39,408 nucleotides of DNA from Gracilariopsis chorda. Its lineage: Eukaryota > Rhodophyta > Florideophyceae > Gracilariales > Gracilariaceae. The translations under genes were made by a program, and so were the position numbers. Where the stretch lies: NCBI GenBank assembly GCA_003194525.1, contig NBIV01000392.1, forward strand, positions 1 through 39,408, read 5' to 3'. The notes below the pieces were generated by a model. That model worked only from the letters and a program-made list of their open reading frames with translations. It was not told where the DNA came from and did no database searches. Shown one piece after another: positions 11,146 to 20,898 of the stretch. How positions within the stretch are numbered: position 1 is the stretch's first letter; the number at the start of each line of letters is the position of its first letter.

Positions 11146-12692
11146 ATGTTTCTGTTTCGAATTGTTCTCTTTCTTGCTGCTCTCTCGTATATTTCATCGA
11201 CGGCAAATGGACATGGGGCGATGGTCACTCCCCGTCAACGGGGTGCGTTACGCAAATCGAAGTACTTTCCAACGAAAATTGACTCACACGCCCCCATGGA
11301 TTACTTCGCACATTTCCCATCCGGCGTCAAGTCAAGCCCGAAGCTCAGCGCAAAGGGGTCGCAGAAAATCACTGCAGGTATTAAAGGATGGTGTCCGTAT
11401 GATCCATACGATCCGAGATTTTGGTGGCGCTCAGGCATTTGTGGGGATGCCGTGTGGCGTCCACAGGATCATCTCAAGGGTGGGGAGTGTAGTGGGTGGT
11501 AACCACCCACTTCGGTAGACATACACAAATCTTGCCACCCACCCCAGAGCCCTGGGTGGCACACCACATTAGGTAGCACATTCGCTTTAGATTGTTTTTC
11601 CCATTGGGAACAGTTCCAGTGCTCTTAAGGCACTGAACTCGGCCTCCTGAGTAAATCGGAGGCATCGAACTCCATATTCTCTGCACACCCCCTTGCGCTA
11701 GCAACCGGCAAGTGCACAGGGAGTTCTACTACAATGGGACGATAGTCGCACGCTATCGTCAGGGTAGCACGATTGGGATAGGAAGCGTCATTACAGCTCA
11801 TCACAATGGCTTCATGGAAGTTCATATCTGCGACGTTTCAAAGTGTCCTAACGGAGATATATCCAAACGATGCTTTACTAGCGGTGGTTGTGTGCAGCTC
11901 AACCGAGCTACCAATCCTGAATGTGACTCGGGAACGTCCATGAAATGTGGACCCATTGATCGTAGTTATACCGGTCGCTGGCACCTTCCTTGCTCACACG
12001 ACTTTACAGCTGGGTATGATTAGTATCCTCCAGAGTATGCCCTTTTTCAGATACCGAATGATTTTTACTGCAAACATTGTGTGGTGCAATGGTATTGGGC
12101 AACCGCAAACGACCGTAATCCACCAGGCGTGTTGGATTACTTTGAGGTACCTGATCGGCCAAATTGGGGAACTTGTCCTGGACAGAGTGACGCAACAGGT
12201 GGTGTAACGCGGAACAAGGAACCTTGCGAAGGTCCTGAATTCTATGCAGAAGAATACTATCAGTGTGCAGACATTGCTATCGAACCTGTTAGCGGTGCTA
12301 GGTCTGCGCCGCGCGTCTTGTACAACAAAATGGAACTCACTTCAGGAAGAACTGCCCCTCGGGTCCCGGAGTACGGTAAAGGTGTCTTCAAGCAGCTGCT
12401 GCTTTGGGCAGACAAGGCTCGCAATCGACAGCTTCGAGCTGGCACTACAATTGACATCAGAATGTATGATCGTATCGCCATAGAGGCAGTTGTGAACAAG
12501 CGGGTTGGAAAAGTTGACTTTTATTTGGATCATGAACTTGTATATACTGGAAATAGTGCCCCGTACTTTCTTTACCGCGACACGAATGAAATACTGCTTT
12601 ACTGGGATAACAAGACGGTTGACCGTGAAGTTACCCTCGGAGTTGAAGCTAACGATGAACTAATGCAGGTGACTCTGTTGTTCAAGCAATAA
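11146..12692 (+). CDS. Secreted LPMO-like (chitin-binding type-4/AA15-like) protein, in-frame TAG
   Basis: Exon 1 (11146-11498) encodes a ~22-residue signal peptide ending ANG, followed by mature HGAMVTPRQRG. This is the N-terminal His of the LPMO copper His-brace. SGICGDAVW follows. Exon 2 (11720-12692) carries NGTIVARYRQG, then ITAHHNG with the likely second brace His, many Cys, and IPNDFYCKHCVVQWYW, the typical end of this fold. A beta-rich C-terminal part of unknown fold follows (LDHELVYTGNSAPYF). The two exons total 1326 nt, exactly 442 codons. The family oxidatively cleaves crystalline polysaccharides such as chitin or cellulose outside the cell. In exon 2 a TAG at 12021-12023 breaks the frame between GYD and YPPEY, upstream of the conserved CVVQW; the frame is otherwise open to the end. 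It may be a recent pseudogene, a readthrough codon or a base error. The gene has its own AATAAA at the stop. Confidence 0.7.
11499..11719 (+). other. Predicted 221-nt intron of the LPMO-like gene, hairpin-rich
   Basis: GTAACC at the donor and TGCACAG at the acceptor give a phase-2 junction (TG|G = Trp) that continues into EFYYNGT. The donor lies within a perfect stem: AGTGGGTGG (11491-11499) pairs with CCACCCACT (11503-11511) across a 3-nt loop. Two more stems follow: GCCACCCA (11534-11541) with TGGGTGGC (11553-11560), and GCCTCC (11642-11647) with GGAGGC (11658-11663). Splice sites were inferred from frame and family motifs, not from transcripts. Confidence 0.55.
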
Positions 12693-12693
12693 A
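12688..12693 (+). promoter_or_regulatory. AATAAA polyadenylation signal overlapping the LPMO stop codon
   Basis: The stop codon TAA (12690-12692) lies within AATAAA (12688-12693). This implies a very short 3' UTR. Confidence 0.5.
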
Positions 12694-13203
12694 CCGTACG
12701 CGCATGCTTTCGGATTCTGGTCACACCCATGTATATTGTAAAAGTTGGTAAGCCGTGCGCAAAGACATTCAGGCAACGACCAACCTTGCATGTAATTGCA
12801 CAGGTGCTTCATTTTGTTCGGTGTGTTTGCTGCAACGTGCCTGTTCTGTTGATGCTTTTTCAAGAACCAAAACCAAGAATTTTAAGCAGAAAGTAACACG
12901 CAAAAACTTCTCTTGCCTTCTTGATCCACGTAAACATCATTCCTTAATTAGGCAGCTAGTGGTATCTAAGAATTATTATGCCTTGCTAAATTAGCAATCT
13001 TTTGTTGATTTACCTAACGAGAAATTTGTTTTTATTGCAAGTGGATGCTCAGTCATCTACCAGCAACATGAGATATTTATTTGCGATAGCAATTTTGATA
13101 GCGTTCATGGTAAAGGAAATCAGAATCTATCACTGCTGGAATTGAAACTCGATTTTAACAGATGTAGCTTGCTAGAGCAAAATTATGGGAATGGTTTTTG
13201 CAT
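12694..13203. other. AT-rich intergenic stretch, no gene seen
   Basis: No motif-bearing ORF on either strand between the LPMO-like gene and the RT scrap. Confidence 0.5.
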
Positions 13204-13276
13204 CCCATAGCTGGAATGGCAGGAATAACTGATGTTAGTGCCTTGTCACGCGCATTGATATCACGAAGATCAGTGC
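13204..13276 (-). pseudogene. Reverse-transcriptase scrap
   Basis: The - strand reads CTDLRDINARDK followed by VIPAIPAM. This resembles the conserved RT segment (C-x-D-[YL]-R-x-[LI]-N ... [YF]PIP) of LTR retrotransposons. Sequence on both sides is not readable as RT, so this is a small remnant at best. It could be chance, but the spacing of the D-L-R-x-I-N and PxIP blocks is right. Confidence 0.35.
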
Positions 13277-13471
13277 ACTGTCCCCAACCTTCTGAATGAT
13301 TTTAAAGCAAGTTATCAGGTGCTTTGGTACCCAAGAGAATCTAATTCAAAGATCAGCGACTTCGTCATGTTAATGAACTTACACGCTTGGTCATGAAGAG
13401 TGGCTATTGTAGTCGCCCCTGAAGAAAGCCATTTTTGAACATTTTTAACAGACAAAATAACGTCCGCATGG

Positions 13472-14290
13472 TCATGACTCTTTGCGACCTATGTGAAGTC
13501 CGTCTTTCCGACCAATGACTCGTGCGTGTTCCACCAAACAGTTGATTAAACGTTCTCCAGAAATTCCCGTAGCAAGCTCACTCCACCTCTTCGTTTCACT
13601 GCTCATGCTCTTATTCGCCACTACCAGCTCTTCACGGAGCCAAGCTAATGACTTCATGATAGACATATCGTCCCACTCGTAGGAAAACGCAGTTGCAGTT
13701 AACTCAGCTACACTCTTTCCACAGGTTGATGCGGCAGCTTTCAACCTTTTGTGCAGTTTTAGAGCATCCTTCAACATCGTGGCAAGCTCAGGGGTGAGGG
13801 TGTTAAATTTGTCACTCGTGGAAGACATTTGCGGGCGGCGAACGATCGATTAGCCATCATTTCCAGTTTTAGAATAATGCTTCCGATGATGACAGCCAAA
13901 GAATGCGAAACAGTTGTGCAGGCCATCTCCATTCCGCCGGTCATGCTTGAAACACGCTACACAGCAGGCTTTCCAACAATTATACGATCTGGTTGCTCAC
14001 GTAGTAGTGCAGTCAGTTTGGTGAAGCATGATTTTATAAATTTGATATTGCGGCCAATCCACCAGCTGGTTGTTTCCGCATCCATGTAAATGGAGAATGC
14101 TGAACCGTATCTGGTCAGCTGCTCACGTAACTGCTTTTCCTTGCCTGCGAGACCAGAAAGCGTATTGGAGAACAGAGCTTACGCCATGCCTGGCCCGTCA
14201 ATGTCCACGTCAATAGAAACAAGCTGATCTTTGAAGAGCTTCGCAGTTGCGTCTGATTCTTCCCATTGGCCCTTAGCGATGTCCAATACA
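13472..14290 (-). pseudogene. Broken gene for a helical protein of unknown function
   Basis: One - strand frame reads as protein from ~14290 to ~13830 (LVSIDVDIDGPGMA, then KEKQLREQLTRYGSAF, TSWWIGRNIKFIKSC). It contains two stops, TAA at 14179-14181 and TAG at 13957-13959. The reading then moves to another frame with an ATG at 13828. That last part (118 residues, to 13472) is intact, Leu/Lys/Glu-rich and helical, with no TM segment. The pieces look like one gene that lost its frame, or a multi-exon gene whose splice sites I cannot define. No family recognised. Confidence 0.45.
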
Positions 14291-14309
14291 GGCGAATGGA
14301 AGACTCCAA

Positions 14310-16100
14310 CGAAGACCGGGGATTTTGGGAATCTACAACACCGCCTGTACAGGGCTCTGAATGGTTTTACGGGTTATTCTGGACTTACGCTATGATCTAC
14401 AGCAAACACGGGCCCCAATCCGATCTTACTGCTCTTTATCGCCAAGGGTAAAGAGAAAAGAGAGGGTAAGATGTCATTAGATCTTGTGGGTGGCGCGAAC
14501 GAGGTACATGGAATCCGCCTTGTCGTAGTGTACCCCTTACTTGGCGCTCTCTCGAGTAGAGGAAGGATTAGCAGAGCAAGGTCTGGAAGAGGTGAAACGC
14601 GCCTGAACGTAATTGATTATACATTCGGGTCTCTCCGCAGAAGTTTTGTATCATTCTATTACGTCTTGGAATACCAGTTGGTGAGCGTAACACGGCTGCT
14701 GCTGCTGCAAGGTGGGAGCAAGCAACAGCCATCAACAAAAAAAAAATTTTGAGTCGGATGTTAGGACTGGTGTTAAGGGGTAGAGAGAACTTGTCATTCG
14801 CGAGGGGTAGCTAGCGGTTAACCTTAGTTGTTGAGACATTGAGAAGGAATTATGATAAGTTCTACCACAGGGTCGCAATTAGACAATGTGCGCCCGTAAA
14901 GAAGATTCCATAATCAAGATCTGCCTTGTCAATAGTCTCGTACAGTGCTTCAAGTTTAGTAACAAGGTACTTGCTGTAACACTGAAACCGGAGAGGAGGC
15001 ACGATGGAAGGTCTGGCTATTGAATAGTAAACGGTATGTAGTGCTACACCTCCCAAACCGCTCCACAGGTTTTTACGGTTCCTGTTTTCTTAACGCAGAC
15101 AACAGAATCACTGGACAGGACTCAGTTCGGAAGCGTGAGATAAGCTCGAAGGAATGGTCTTTGAGTATGCATGCTCCTACAAAGAGGAAAATGATTGACG
15201 TCACTGACGATGACGAACGTTCTTTCATACTTATTGCGTTCCAGTCGACGTGCAACCTGTGAAACAAATGTCTAATAGCATTTTTGACCTATATCGATCA
15301 TGGAGCTCCTGCGCGTGCGAGATCAGAATAGAAAGTATAGGACGAATGATGTAGTTACTGAAGAAACAGCTTCTATCTTCTATAATGATTTTATATTGCA
15401 AACATAGAGCCCCATGCGGTAGTCTGGCTCAAAGACATGTTAGTCTAGCAGGGTTTGCAGCATTTCAGTCATGTGCAAATGAAAGTTGAACTTCGGCTTT
15501 GTGAGAAAAGGAACCGTGAAGAAAACACTTCAAACTTTAAGCCCGGGCTGCTCCTTGGGTCTGCGTCTCACACGAAACTTATTTCCACGGGCTGTCGCTG
15601 AAATTCTCAATTGATAATAGTTGTTTCGATCGATTCACACTAAAGATTTCTGAGCAAAGGCTGCCCTTGCTTATGGCATATGGCAACCTATTCTTTTATC
15701 TTCTTATATCACTGACAAACATCAGTCCGTATAACTACTCCGATAGTCTTGATCTGATATCTGAACTGCTTTAATACCCAATGGGCCTCGATTTGTATCA
15801 GTGCAGCTTCTACCGAGAGAATCCTCAGGGAATCCAAGTTGTAGGAGTAAAAGCGGTTCGCGGAAGAAACATGTCAGTAGGTTTAGATGTGACGACTCAC
15901 GTTCTTGACTCTGTTTGGAAAGGCAAAAACCAGCAAAACGTCACACTGAGTGTCGTACAGGTTTGTGAAAATGACGAGGGAAAGAAATATGTTCTTCCCT
16001 TTGGGGTGACTAGTTGATTCCGTCGAATACCAAGGATAACGTTTCCAAACTTAAGAGATTCCTTGGCCCGAAACCCTCAGGCAACGTCTGCTCTACCCCT
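14310..16100. other. Gene-poor stretch with one doubtful small ORF
   Basis: Most ORFs here are short and overlapping. The best candidate is 15781-16017 (+, 78 aa, one N-linked-type site NVT, two Cys). It has the look of a secreted-domain fragment and could be a scrap of the neighbouring membrane-protein family, but there is no firm support. The ORF at 14471-14752 looks like chance reading. Confidence 0.35.
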
Positions 16101-16129
16101 CTCCACCGTTTGCCCTCCTTCAAGCTCTG

Positions 16130-17176
16130 CTATCCTTCATCACAACTGCACATCACCAATTCATCCGATGAATTGGTCCTCTTCTTCATGTAAATTCCGG
16201 GATTAGCAATCGGGTAGTTCTCGTCATCAGAAGCCCGCCTCGTCTTTCGAGCAAAATCAAGTGCGTTTTCGATGTTGTAAAATCTGCTGCCACGCAGAAA
16301 AAGAGCAGTGATCGTGAAACCGGCCAGCGTAACGCCCCAAGAGGTTACCAACACGACAAAAACCGGGGTCGGAATGACCGTCGCCGACACTCCGTCCTCC
16401 TCAAACACACAGGTATCGTTCACCGCGTCCAACAATACATCGTTGCGGAAAAACACATTATGGGCTCCTTCATTGCGAACCATCCTTCTGGCAAAGAATT
16501 GCAAATGATCTCGGAAGGAAAACAACACTTCGGTCTTTGTGAAAAGCAGCTTTTCATCATCTATAGAGAGCTCGTCGTAAATGTATGTCAACCACAGCAC
16601 GTTTTCGTTGTCTTTGCTGTCGCCAAGTTTGGCTCTCACGCATACGTCTTCAAAATCTTTGGATATGCACGATAACTCACTTTTGGCAGTTGTAAGCTCA
16701 TGCTCATCATTGATTTTGAATTTGAAGTAAACCTCTTTGCTACAGCTCACACGCATGTTCCTGGACTCGAGGCTGAAATTTCCGATGCGGATGGACACCT
16801 CATCGCCTTCAACACTGAGGCACGACGCCACTGCTGTACGAGCTTCCGCTGAGAACTGGTGCTTCTCGAACCTTGTCTGCACGCTCGGCCGCACGGAGAC
16901 ACAGTTCTTAATAACCTTGTTTTTGGTAGTGGTGGGGAATGCAAAAGTGGAATAGTTCACCTCTAGCGTGAGAAACAAAATTAGTGTAAACCGGGACACA
17001 ATACTGATGCGGCGCACATGAGAATGTATTCGAACCGTTCGACGGCATGCCAGCAGTTTGCATTCGTATACGCTGTTAATATTCTTGAGAGTCTTCAGCA
17101 ACAGAAGCTCAACAACCAAGCTGATCATTGTGATGGCAACGCTCACAACCGGGGATGGAAAGCCAATTATCACCAT
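16130..17176 (-). CDS. Three-TM membrane protein with six-Cys ectodomain, paralogue 1
   Basis: 348 residues from the ATG at 17176. An upstream in-frame ATG (17296) would add 40 residues. I prefer 17176 because the start MVIIG aligns with MVVIG of the paralogue at 18895-19971. TM1 covers residues ~8-29 (SVAITMISLVVELLLL) and TM2 ~59-80 (FTLILFLTLEV). A ~190-residue hydrophilic domain with six Cys follows, the last in the motif CVF. TM3 (~270-292, VFVVLVTSWGVTLAGF) and a basic/acidic tail follow. Topology suggests the Cys domain is lumenal or outside. Family unknown; ligand or adhesion roles are possible but not shown. The stop is TAG, with no nearby AATAAA. Confidence 0.65.
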   Translation of the reverse strand: MVIIGFPSPVVSVAITMISLVVELLLLKTLKNINSVYECKLLACRRTVRIHSHVRRISIVSRFTLILFLTLEVNYSTFAFPTTTKNKVIKNCVSVRPSVQTRFEKHQFSAEARTAVASCLSVEGDEVSIRIGNFSLESRNMRVSCSKEVYFKFKINDEHELTTAKSELSCISKDFEDVCVRAKLGDSKDNENVLWLTYIYDELSIDDEKLLFTKTEVLFSFRDHLQFFARRMVRNEGAHNVFFRNDVLLDAVNDTCVFEEDGVSATVIPTPVFVVLVTSWGVTLAGFTITALFLRGSRFYNIENALDFARKTRRASDDENYPIANPGIYMKKRTNSSDELVMCSCDEG

Positions 17177-17633
17177 CGTGTTTTGCAGCGATACACAGAA
17201 GACGTGTTTCTCGTTTTCTGCTCTCCCGTTCATCATCCCGACCAAGTGCGCTCCGCTATATGTGGTTGTCTTGAAGGCCGAGAGGGCGCCCAACAAATAT
17301 TACATTCCCTCACGTCACTTTGGTGTCATGCTACGATCCATATCTTTAGCTCCATTTTGAAGAAGTCCGGCGACCAAGGGCTGAATGGCTGCAGCACTAA
17401 CCTGCCCATGTACAATTAAATTGAAAGACGATTATGTTTCTCCCTTCGACGGAAACGTCCCAGCATTGTTGCTCTGAGCTCAACCCAAGCACAGTACTGA
17501 TAATCAAGGACAGTTTGACATCAAGAACAGAACAACTAGGGTAATTTCCTCGAATCGAGGGCCACAAGTTCTCACCAGGAGCGTATATTATAAAAGAAGT
17601 GCGCGGGTTATAGGAAACCAGGAAGTGCGCCGG
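17177..17633. other. Intergenic, upstream of paralogue 1
   Basis: This would hold the promoter of the - strand gene at 16130-17176. An AT-rich patch (TATATTATAAAAG, 17584-17596) is symmetric enough to act on either strand, but it lies far from the preferred start. Nothing else is clear. Confidence 0.35.
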
Positions 17634-17847
17634 AGTCACGCTTAAAGCAGACTTGACGTTTACAAGAACTATAATTGTTGCAATGCTTCCAAAGAAATTC
17701 TGCGGTCACAACGTTTTGTTCTAGCTAGTATGCGAAGGTACAACTGTTGTTTTAAAATACGAAGGTACGTTATGATAAGAGAATTTCTTTAGAAGCATTG
17801 CAACAATTATAGTTCTTGTAAACGTCGAATCTGCTTTAAGCGTGACT
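17634..17847. repeat. 214-bp MITE-like inverted-repeat element
   Basis: Left arm 17634-17701 and right arm 17780-17847 are 68-bp inverted repeats differing at about three positions. They start AGTCACGCTTAAAGCAG on the left and end with its complement on the right. The 78-bp centre holds a short direct repeat (TRCGAAGGTAC). No ORF is present and no clear target-site duplication was found at the ends. High arm similarity suggests a fairly young non-autonomous DNA transposon, or one able to fold as a single long hairpin RNA. Confidence 0.75.
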
Positions 17848-18465
17848 GCATCTGACAAGTTGACAGACAATCAAGGTTGGCATTGGGCCCCTCCTGAAAA
17901 CACATAATCCCAAATACCCTATTTGCGCATTTGTGCGTTTGCGTTTGGTCGTGCCATCTGAAATACCGGACACTCGCACAGCCCCAAAGCGCAAGCGAAC
18001 CGAGATATTTACCAGTGAAGTTAACTCCACTCTCACTCACCCATGCCCCCCATTGCTCCGACCACATAAGGCGGGTCGGGCATGGCGGTCGAATTGCAAA
18101 GCATGAGGAGCAGGAGTGCGCAGCTTAAGTGGAAGCAGATTGAAACGAAAGCGATACGCACTTCGGAGGAGTGCGCGGCCGTAAAATGAGTATTTGCGAT
18201 TAATCGCGGCTTGCTTCCATGTGGCGACACTAGGTGCCTCCTGAAAACACAAAACAGCTCTTCTTGATACACACGAAGGTCACGTTGCCGCACATATCGT
18301 GACCTTTTGTGGTTGTCAGAAAGAGCTGTCTTGTATTTCAGGAGTTGCCCATTATCCCCACGATTGCTTGGTGCTAAATGTTGCTTTTCTGCTGTCTCAA
18401 CGGAATCTTTCGAAACCTACAGCCCGTACAAGGCACATCTGAGCCCTTACATGGTTTTGACACAG

Positions 18466-18561
18466 AAGAGCAAAAAGTTGTATGTAGATGTTGATATTTT
18501 GGGTGGTTAAGAGCAAAAAGGTGTATGTAGATCCTGATATTTTGGGTGGTTAAGAGCAATA
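18466..18561 (+). repeat. 43-bp tandem repeat, two copies plus a partial third
   Basis: The unit begins AAGAGCAAAAAG and ends ATTTTGGGTGGTT. It recurs at 18466, 18509 and 18552 with few differences (for example GATGTTG versus GATCCTG). It lies between the two paralogous genes. Confidence 0.8.
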
Positions 18562-18883
18562 GGCTCTACAAGAGTTGGAACTGCAGCAAACAGGATTAGA
18601 CATTATTACTCAATGAAAACTATTCTAAAACGAAGGGTTTGAAGTCTTCCGACATTATCTTGTAGGTGACGAGGAAATGAAAAAGAACGAAGATGGCAGA
18701 AAAAAAGTCGCCTACGCCAGCCCATGCGGAACAAGCCAGCGCACTGACTGTTTGAAGCAATATACTTTCGGCTCTAGATAGCGGTCGAGACCAGCTTTTT
18801 TCTATTTAAACAGCCGCCTACTTGCAGAAAGCACATCGCAAACTTTTTGTATCAAGAGTAGAAATTGCGTAGACAGTGACCGT

Positions 18884-18889
18884 TTTATT
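18884..18889 (-). promoter_or_regulatory. AATAAA signal just after the paralogue 2 stop
   Basis: On the - strand AATAAA starts a few bases after the TAA stop (18895-18897). This fits the very short 3' UTRs of the other intact genes here. Confidence 0.4.
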
Positions 18890-18894
18890 CTCCT

Positions 18895-19971
18895 TTACGA
18901 CTCGAAGACAACAGCACCGGCGAGTCTCTGATTCCTCCTCACCATTTTGGGCAGCAATTGCAGGAAGTAAACCTGAGTGTCATCGACGCTTCTAGTAGAG
19001 ATCATCGCATCATCGATACCCTTATCGTTGACACCCATGGGGGGTAACAGTACCTTTGACCAGTCAAGTGATTTGTTTAAGTCAAACAACATCTTCCTGC
19101 TAGAGCATGCCACGCAAACAAATAGCAAGATGGAGCAAAGCCAAATAGAGACCAACACACACATGAGGACCACAGGAACTCGAGTGGCATTACGGGCTTT
19201 GAAAAACGTGCAAGTTGACAATCTAGAACCTAAAAGCACTCTAGAGAGTATTGCGTCAAGGTCCATGGCACTTTCACCATGCAGAATTACTCTCAACAAC
19301 CTTTTGCTAATTATGTCCTGTGAGTCTGGTTCGAAAAAGAGCTTCACATCTATGAATTTTGTTTCATTCATCGACTTTTCCCCTTCGTCCAAAAGTTCCG
19401 TGAAACTGAAAGTACCAGTTTCGAGGCTGGTAAATGAACAAAATGTTACACCCCATTCATTCTCACCGCAATACGGCTTTGCCTGTCCTATCTGGCGCCG
19501 CGATCGATCACGAATATGAAGCTCGTAAACCGGTTCATCCGCACAAGACACAACAGTAGATGTGACACTGAAGTTGGTCAAAAAGATCTGCAGCCAGAAA
19601 TCCTTGAACTTCGAGCACGATGTTTGCGCCAGATAGCTTCTGGACGGTTGCTCAATAGAGGTGAACTCTTGGCCGGTATTGATTCCTGTCTGCACGCATG
19701 GTTCAGTGAATGGAGTCATGCGCAACTCGTCTTCAATACTGGCGCCGACTATTATCTCGACGATTATAAACGCAGCAATACAGGCAGCTAGAGTTTGAGA
19801 AACTACCCTTTGATGTCCACGAACAGAAAGCGATTTGCCATTTTCAAGTTTGCTCCATTCTCGACTTGAAATAAACAAAAGCACACCAGTAGTGAAAGAG
19901 AGCTCGGCTACAGCAGTAGCGAGTGTGATGAACAGAGAGACAACTTGAGACTTAACTCCAATGACAACCAT
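18895..19971 (-). CDS. Three-TM membrane protein with six-Cys ectodomain, paralogue 2
   Basis: 358 residues from the ATG at 19971. An upstream in-frame ATG at 20106 would add 45 residues rich in Ser, Lys and Cys. The protein opens with MVVIG, then TM1 (VVSLFITLATAVAEL), TM2 (AACIAAFIIVEIIVGA) and a hydrophilic domain. That domain has six Cys whose order matches paralogue 1 (PC, SC, SC, YC, FC, then CTF against CVF). TM3 (VPVVLMCVLVSIWLCSILLFV) and a basic tail follow. Overall similarity to paralogue 1 is low, but the architecture, cysteine order and strand agree, so I read the pair as an old tandem duplication. Function unknown; the likely location is the plasma or an internal membrane. Confidence 0.65.
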   Translation of the reverse strand: MVVIGVKSQVVSLFITLATAVAELSFTTGVLLFISSREWSKLENGKSLSVRGHQRVVSQTLAACIAAFIIVEIIVGASIEDELRMTPFTEPCVQTGINTGQEFTSIEQPSRSYLAQTSCSKFKDFWLQIFLTNFSVTSTVVSCADEPVYELHIRDRSRRQIGQAKPYCGENEWGVTFCSFTSLETGTFSFTELLDEGEKSMNETKFIDVKLFFEPDSQDIISKRLLRVILHGESAMDLDAILSRVLLGSRLSTCTFFKARNATRVPVVLMCVLVSIWLCSILLFVCVACSSRKMLFDLNKSLDWSKVLLPPMGVNDKGIDDAMISTRSVDDTQVYFLQLLPKMVRRNQRLAGAVVFES

Positions 19972-20106
19972 TTTGCTGAATGCAATGTAGCTGCAGGGGC
20001 ACGGACTCAAGCAGGACTGTTTTTTCCCACTGGGTATTCGGTCTGCAAACCGAATCAAATCGTTGCAAATGAGATTTGATTTGCTTTGGACCATATCATT
20101 CAACAA

Positions 20107-20810
20107 TCTCTGGTTGTGTAACTTTTGTTTCTAGAGACCCAAGGGTCAAGACCTGGGTCCCGACCTGCTTGCGGCAACGTGATGATCAGATGTTTGCATC
20201 ATCACTTATCTCTTACTTATCGTATTGTATGACCGCGGGAACGCAATTAGGGCCCTCAGTCAGTCCAGTTGTCGAGCAAAAAACCTCATGGTGGTCTAAT
20301 GTAACCCTAGTAGACGCCTTGATACAGTTTGGTTGGCGTTGAGCTTGCAATGACCTGATTCATGAGAGCAAAGAAACAATTCCAACCCAAGTATATCTTG
20401 TTTCTGAAATTAACGACGTTCACACATTTGTGTTTGTATCACTAGTTCTGTTCCTTGCAAACTTTTCCGCACAGCGCTTACTTGCACGTGTGGACTTTGC
20501 GGGAGCTGGATTTCAAATGACATCCAACTTTGCCACACGCTGCTAAAGCATCCATGCTGGCTTCCAATCATCGCAAAGTTTTGTCAGGTATGATGAAATG
20601 CAAATTGAGGAGGGCCAATAGGAGGTAAATAAGACCAAGCAGCCCAGCCCAGAAGCTGACGTCATCGAAAGAGTAAGGTGATACACCCCCGCAACAAAAT
20701 GACATCGACGGAAAGGAAAGAAGAATATCTTTGTTTCTCGTTCAAAACCTGCATGTCTGTTCATATGATTCACTGTTCTCAATAAACCGGAACAAAGCGC
20801 ACCCGCGTTC
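20107..20810. other. Intergenic between divergent genes
   Basis: This separates the - strand membrane-protein gene from the + strand secreted-protein gene and would hold both promoters. Only the TATA box of the right-hand gene is clear. Confidence 0.5.
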
Positions 20811-20819
20811 TATATAAAG
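20811..20819 (+). promoter_or_regulatory. TATA box of the small secreted-protein gene
   Basis: TATATAAAG lies 88 bp before the ATG at 20899. That places a start site around 20840 and gives a ~55-nt 5' leader. Confidence 0.6.
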
Positions 20820-20898
20820 TAGAATTGTCGCCCTCGATGGGAAGCTAGCTCCTCGACAACATTTTGATATCAGCCTCTTCGATTTCTCTATCATCTCA

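Noticed and set aside
12014..12050. Micro-intron to remove the LPMO TAG
   Set aside because: GT...AG choices of 20 or 37 nt change the frame before CVVQW, and they are far shorter than usual introns.
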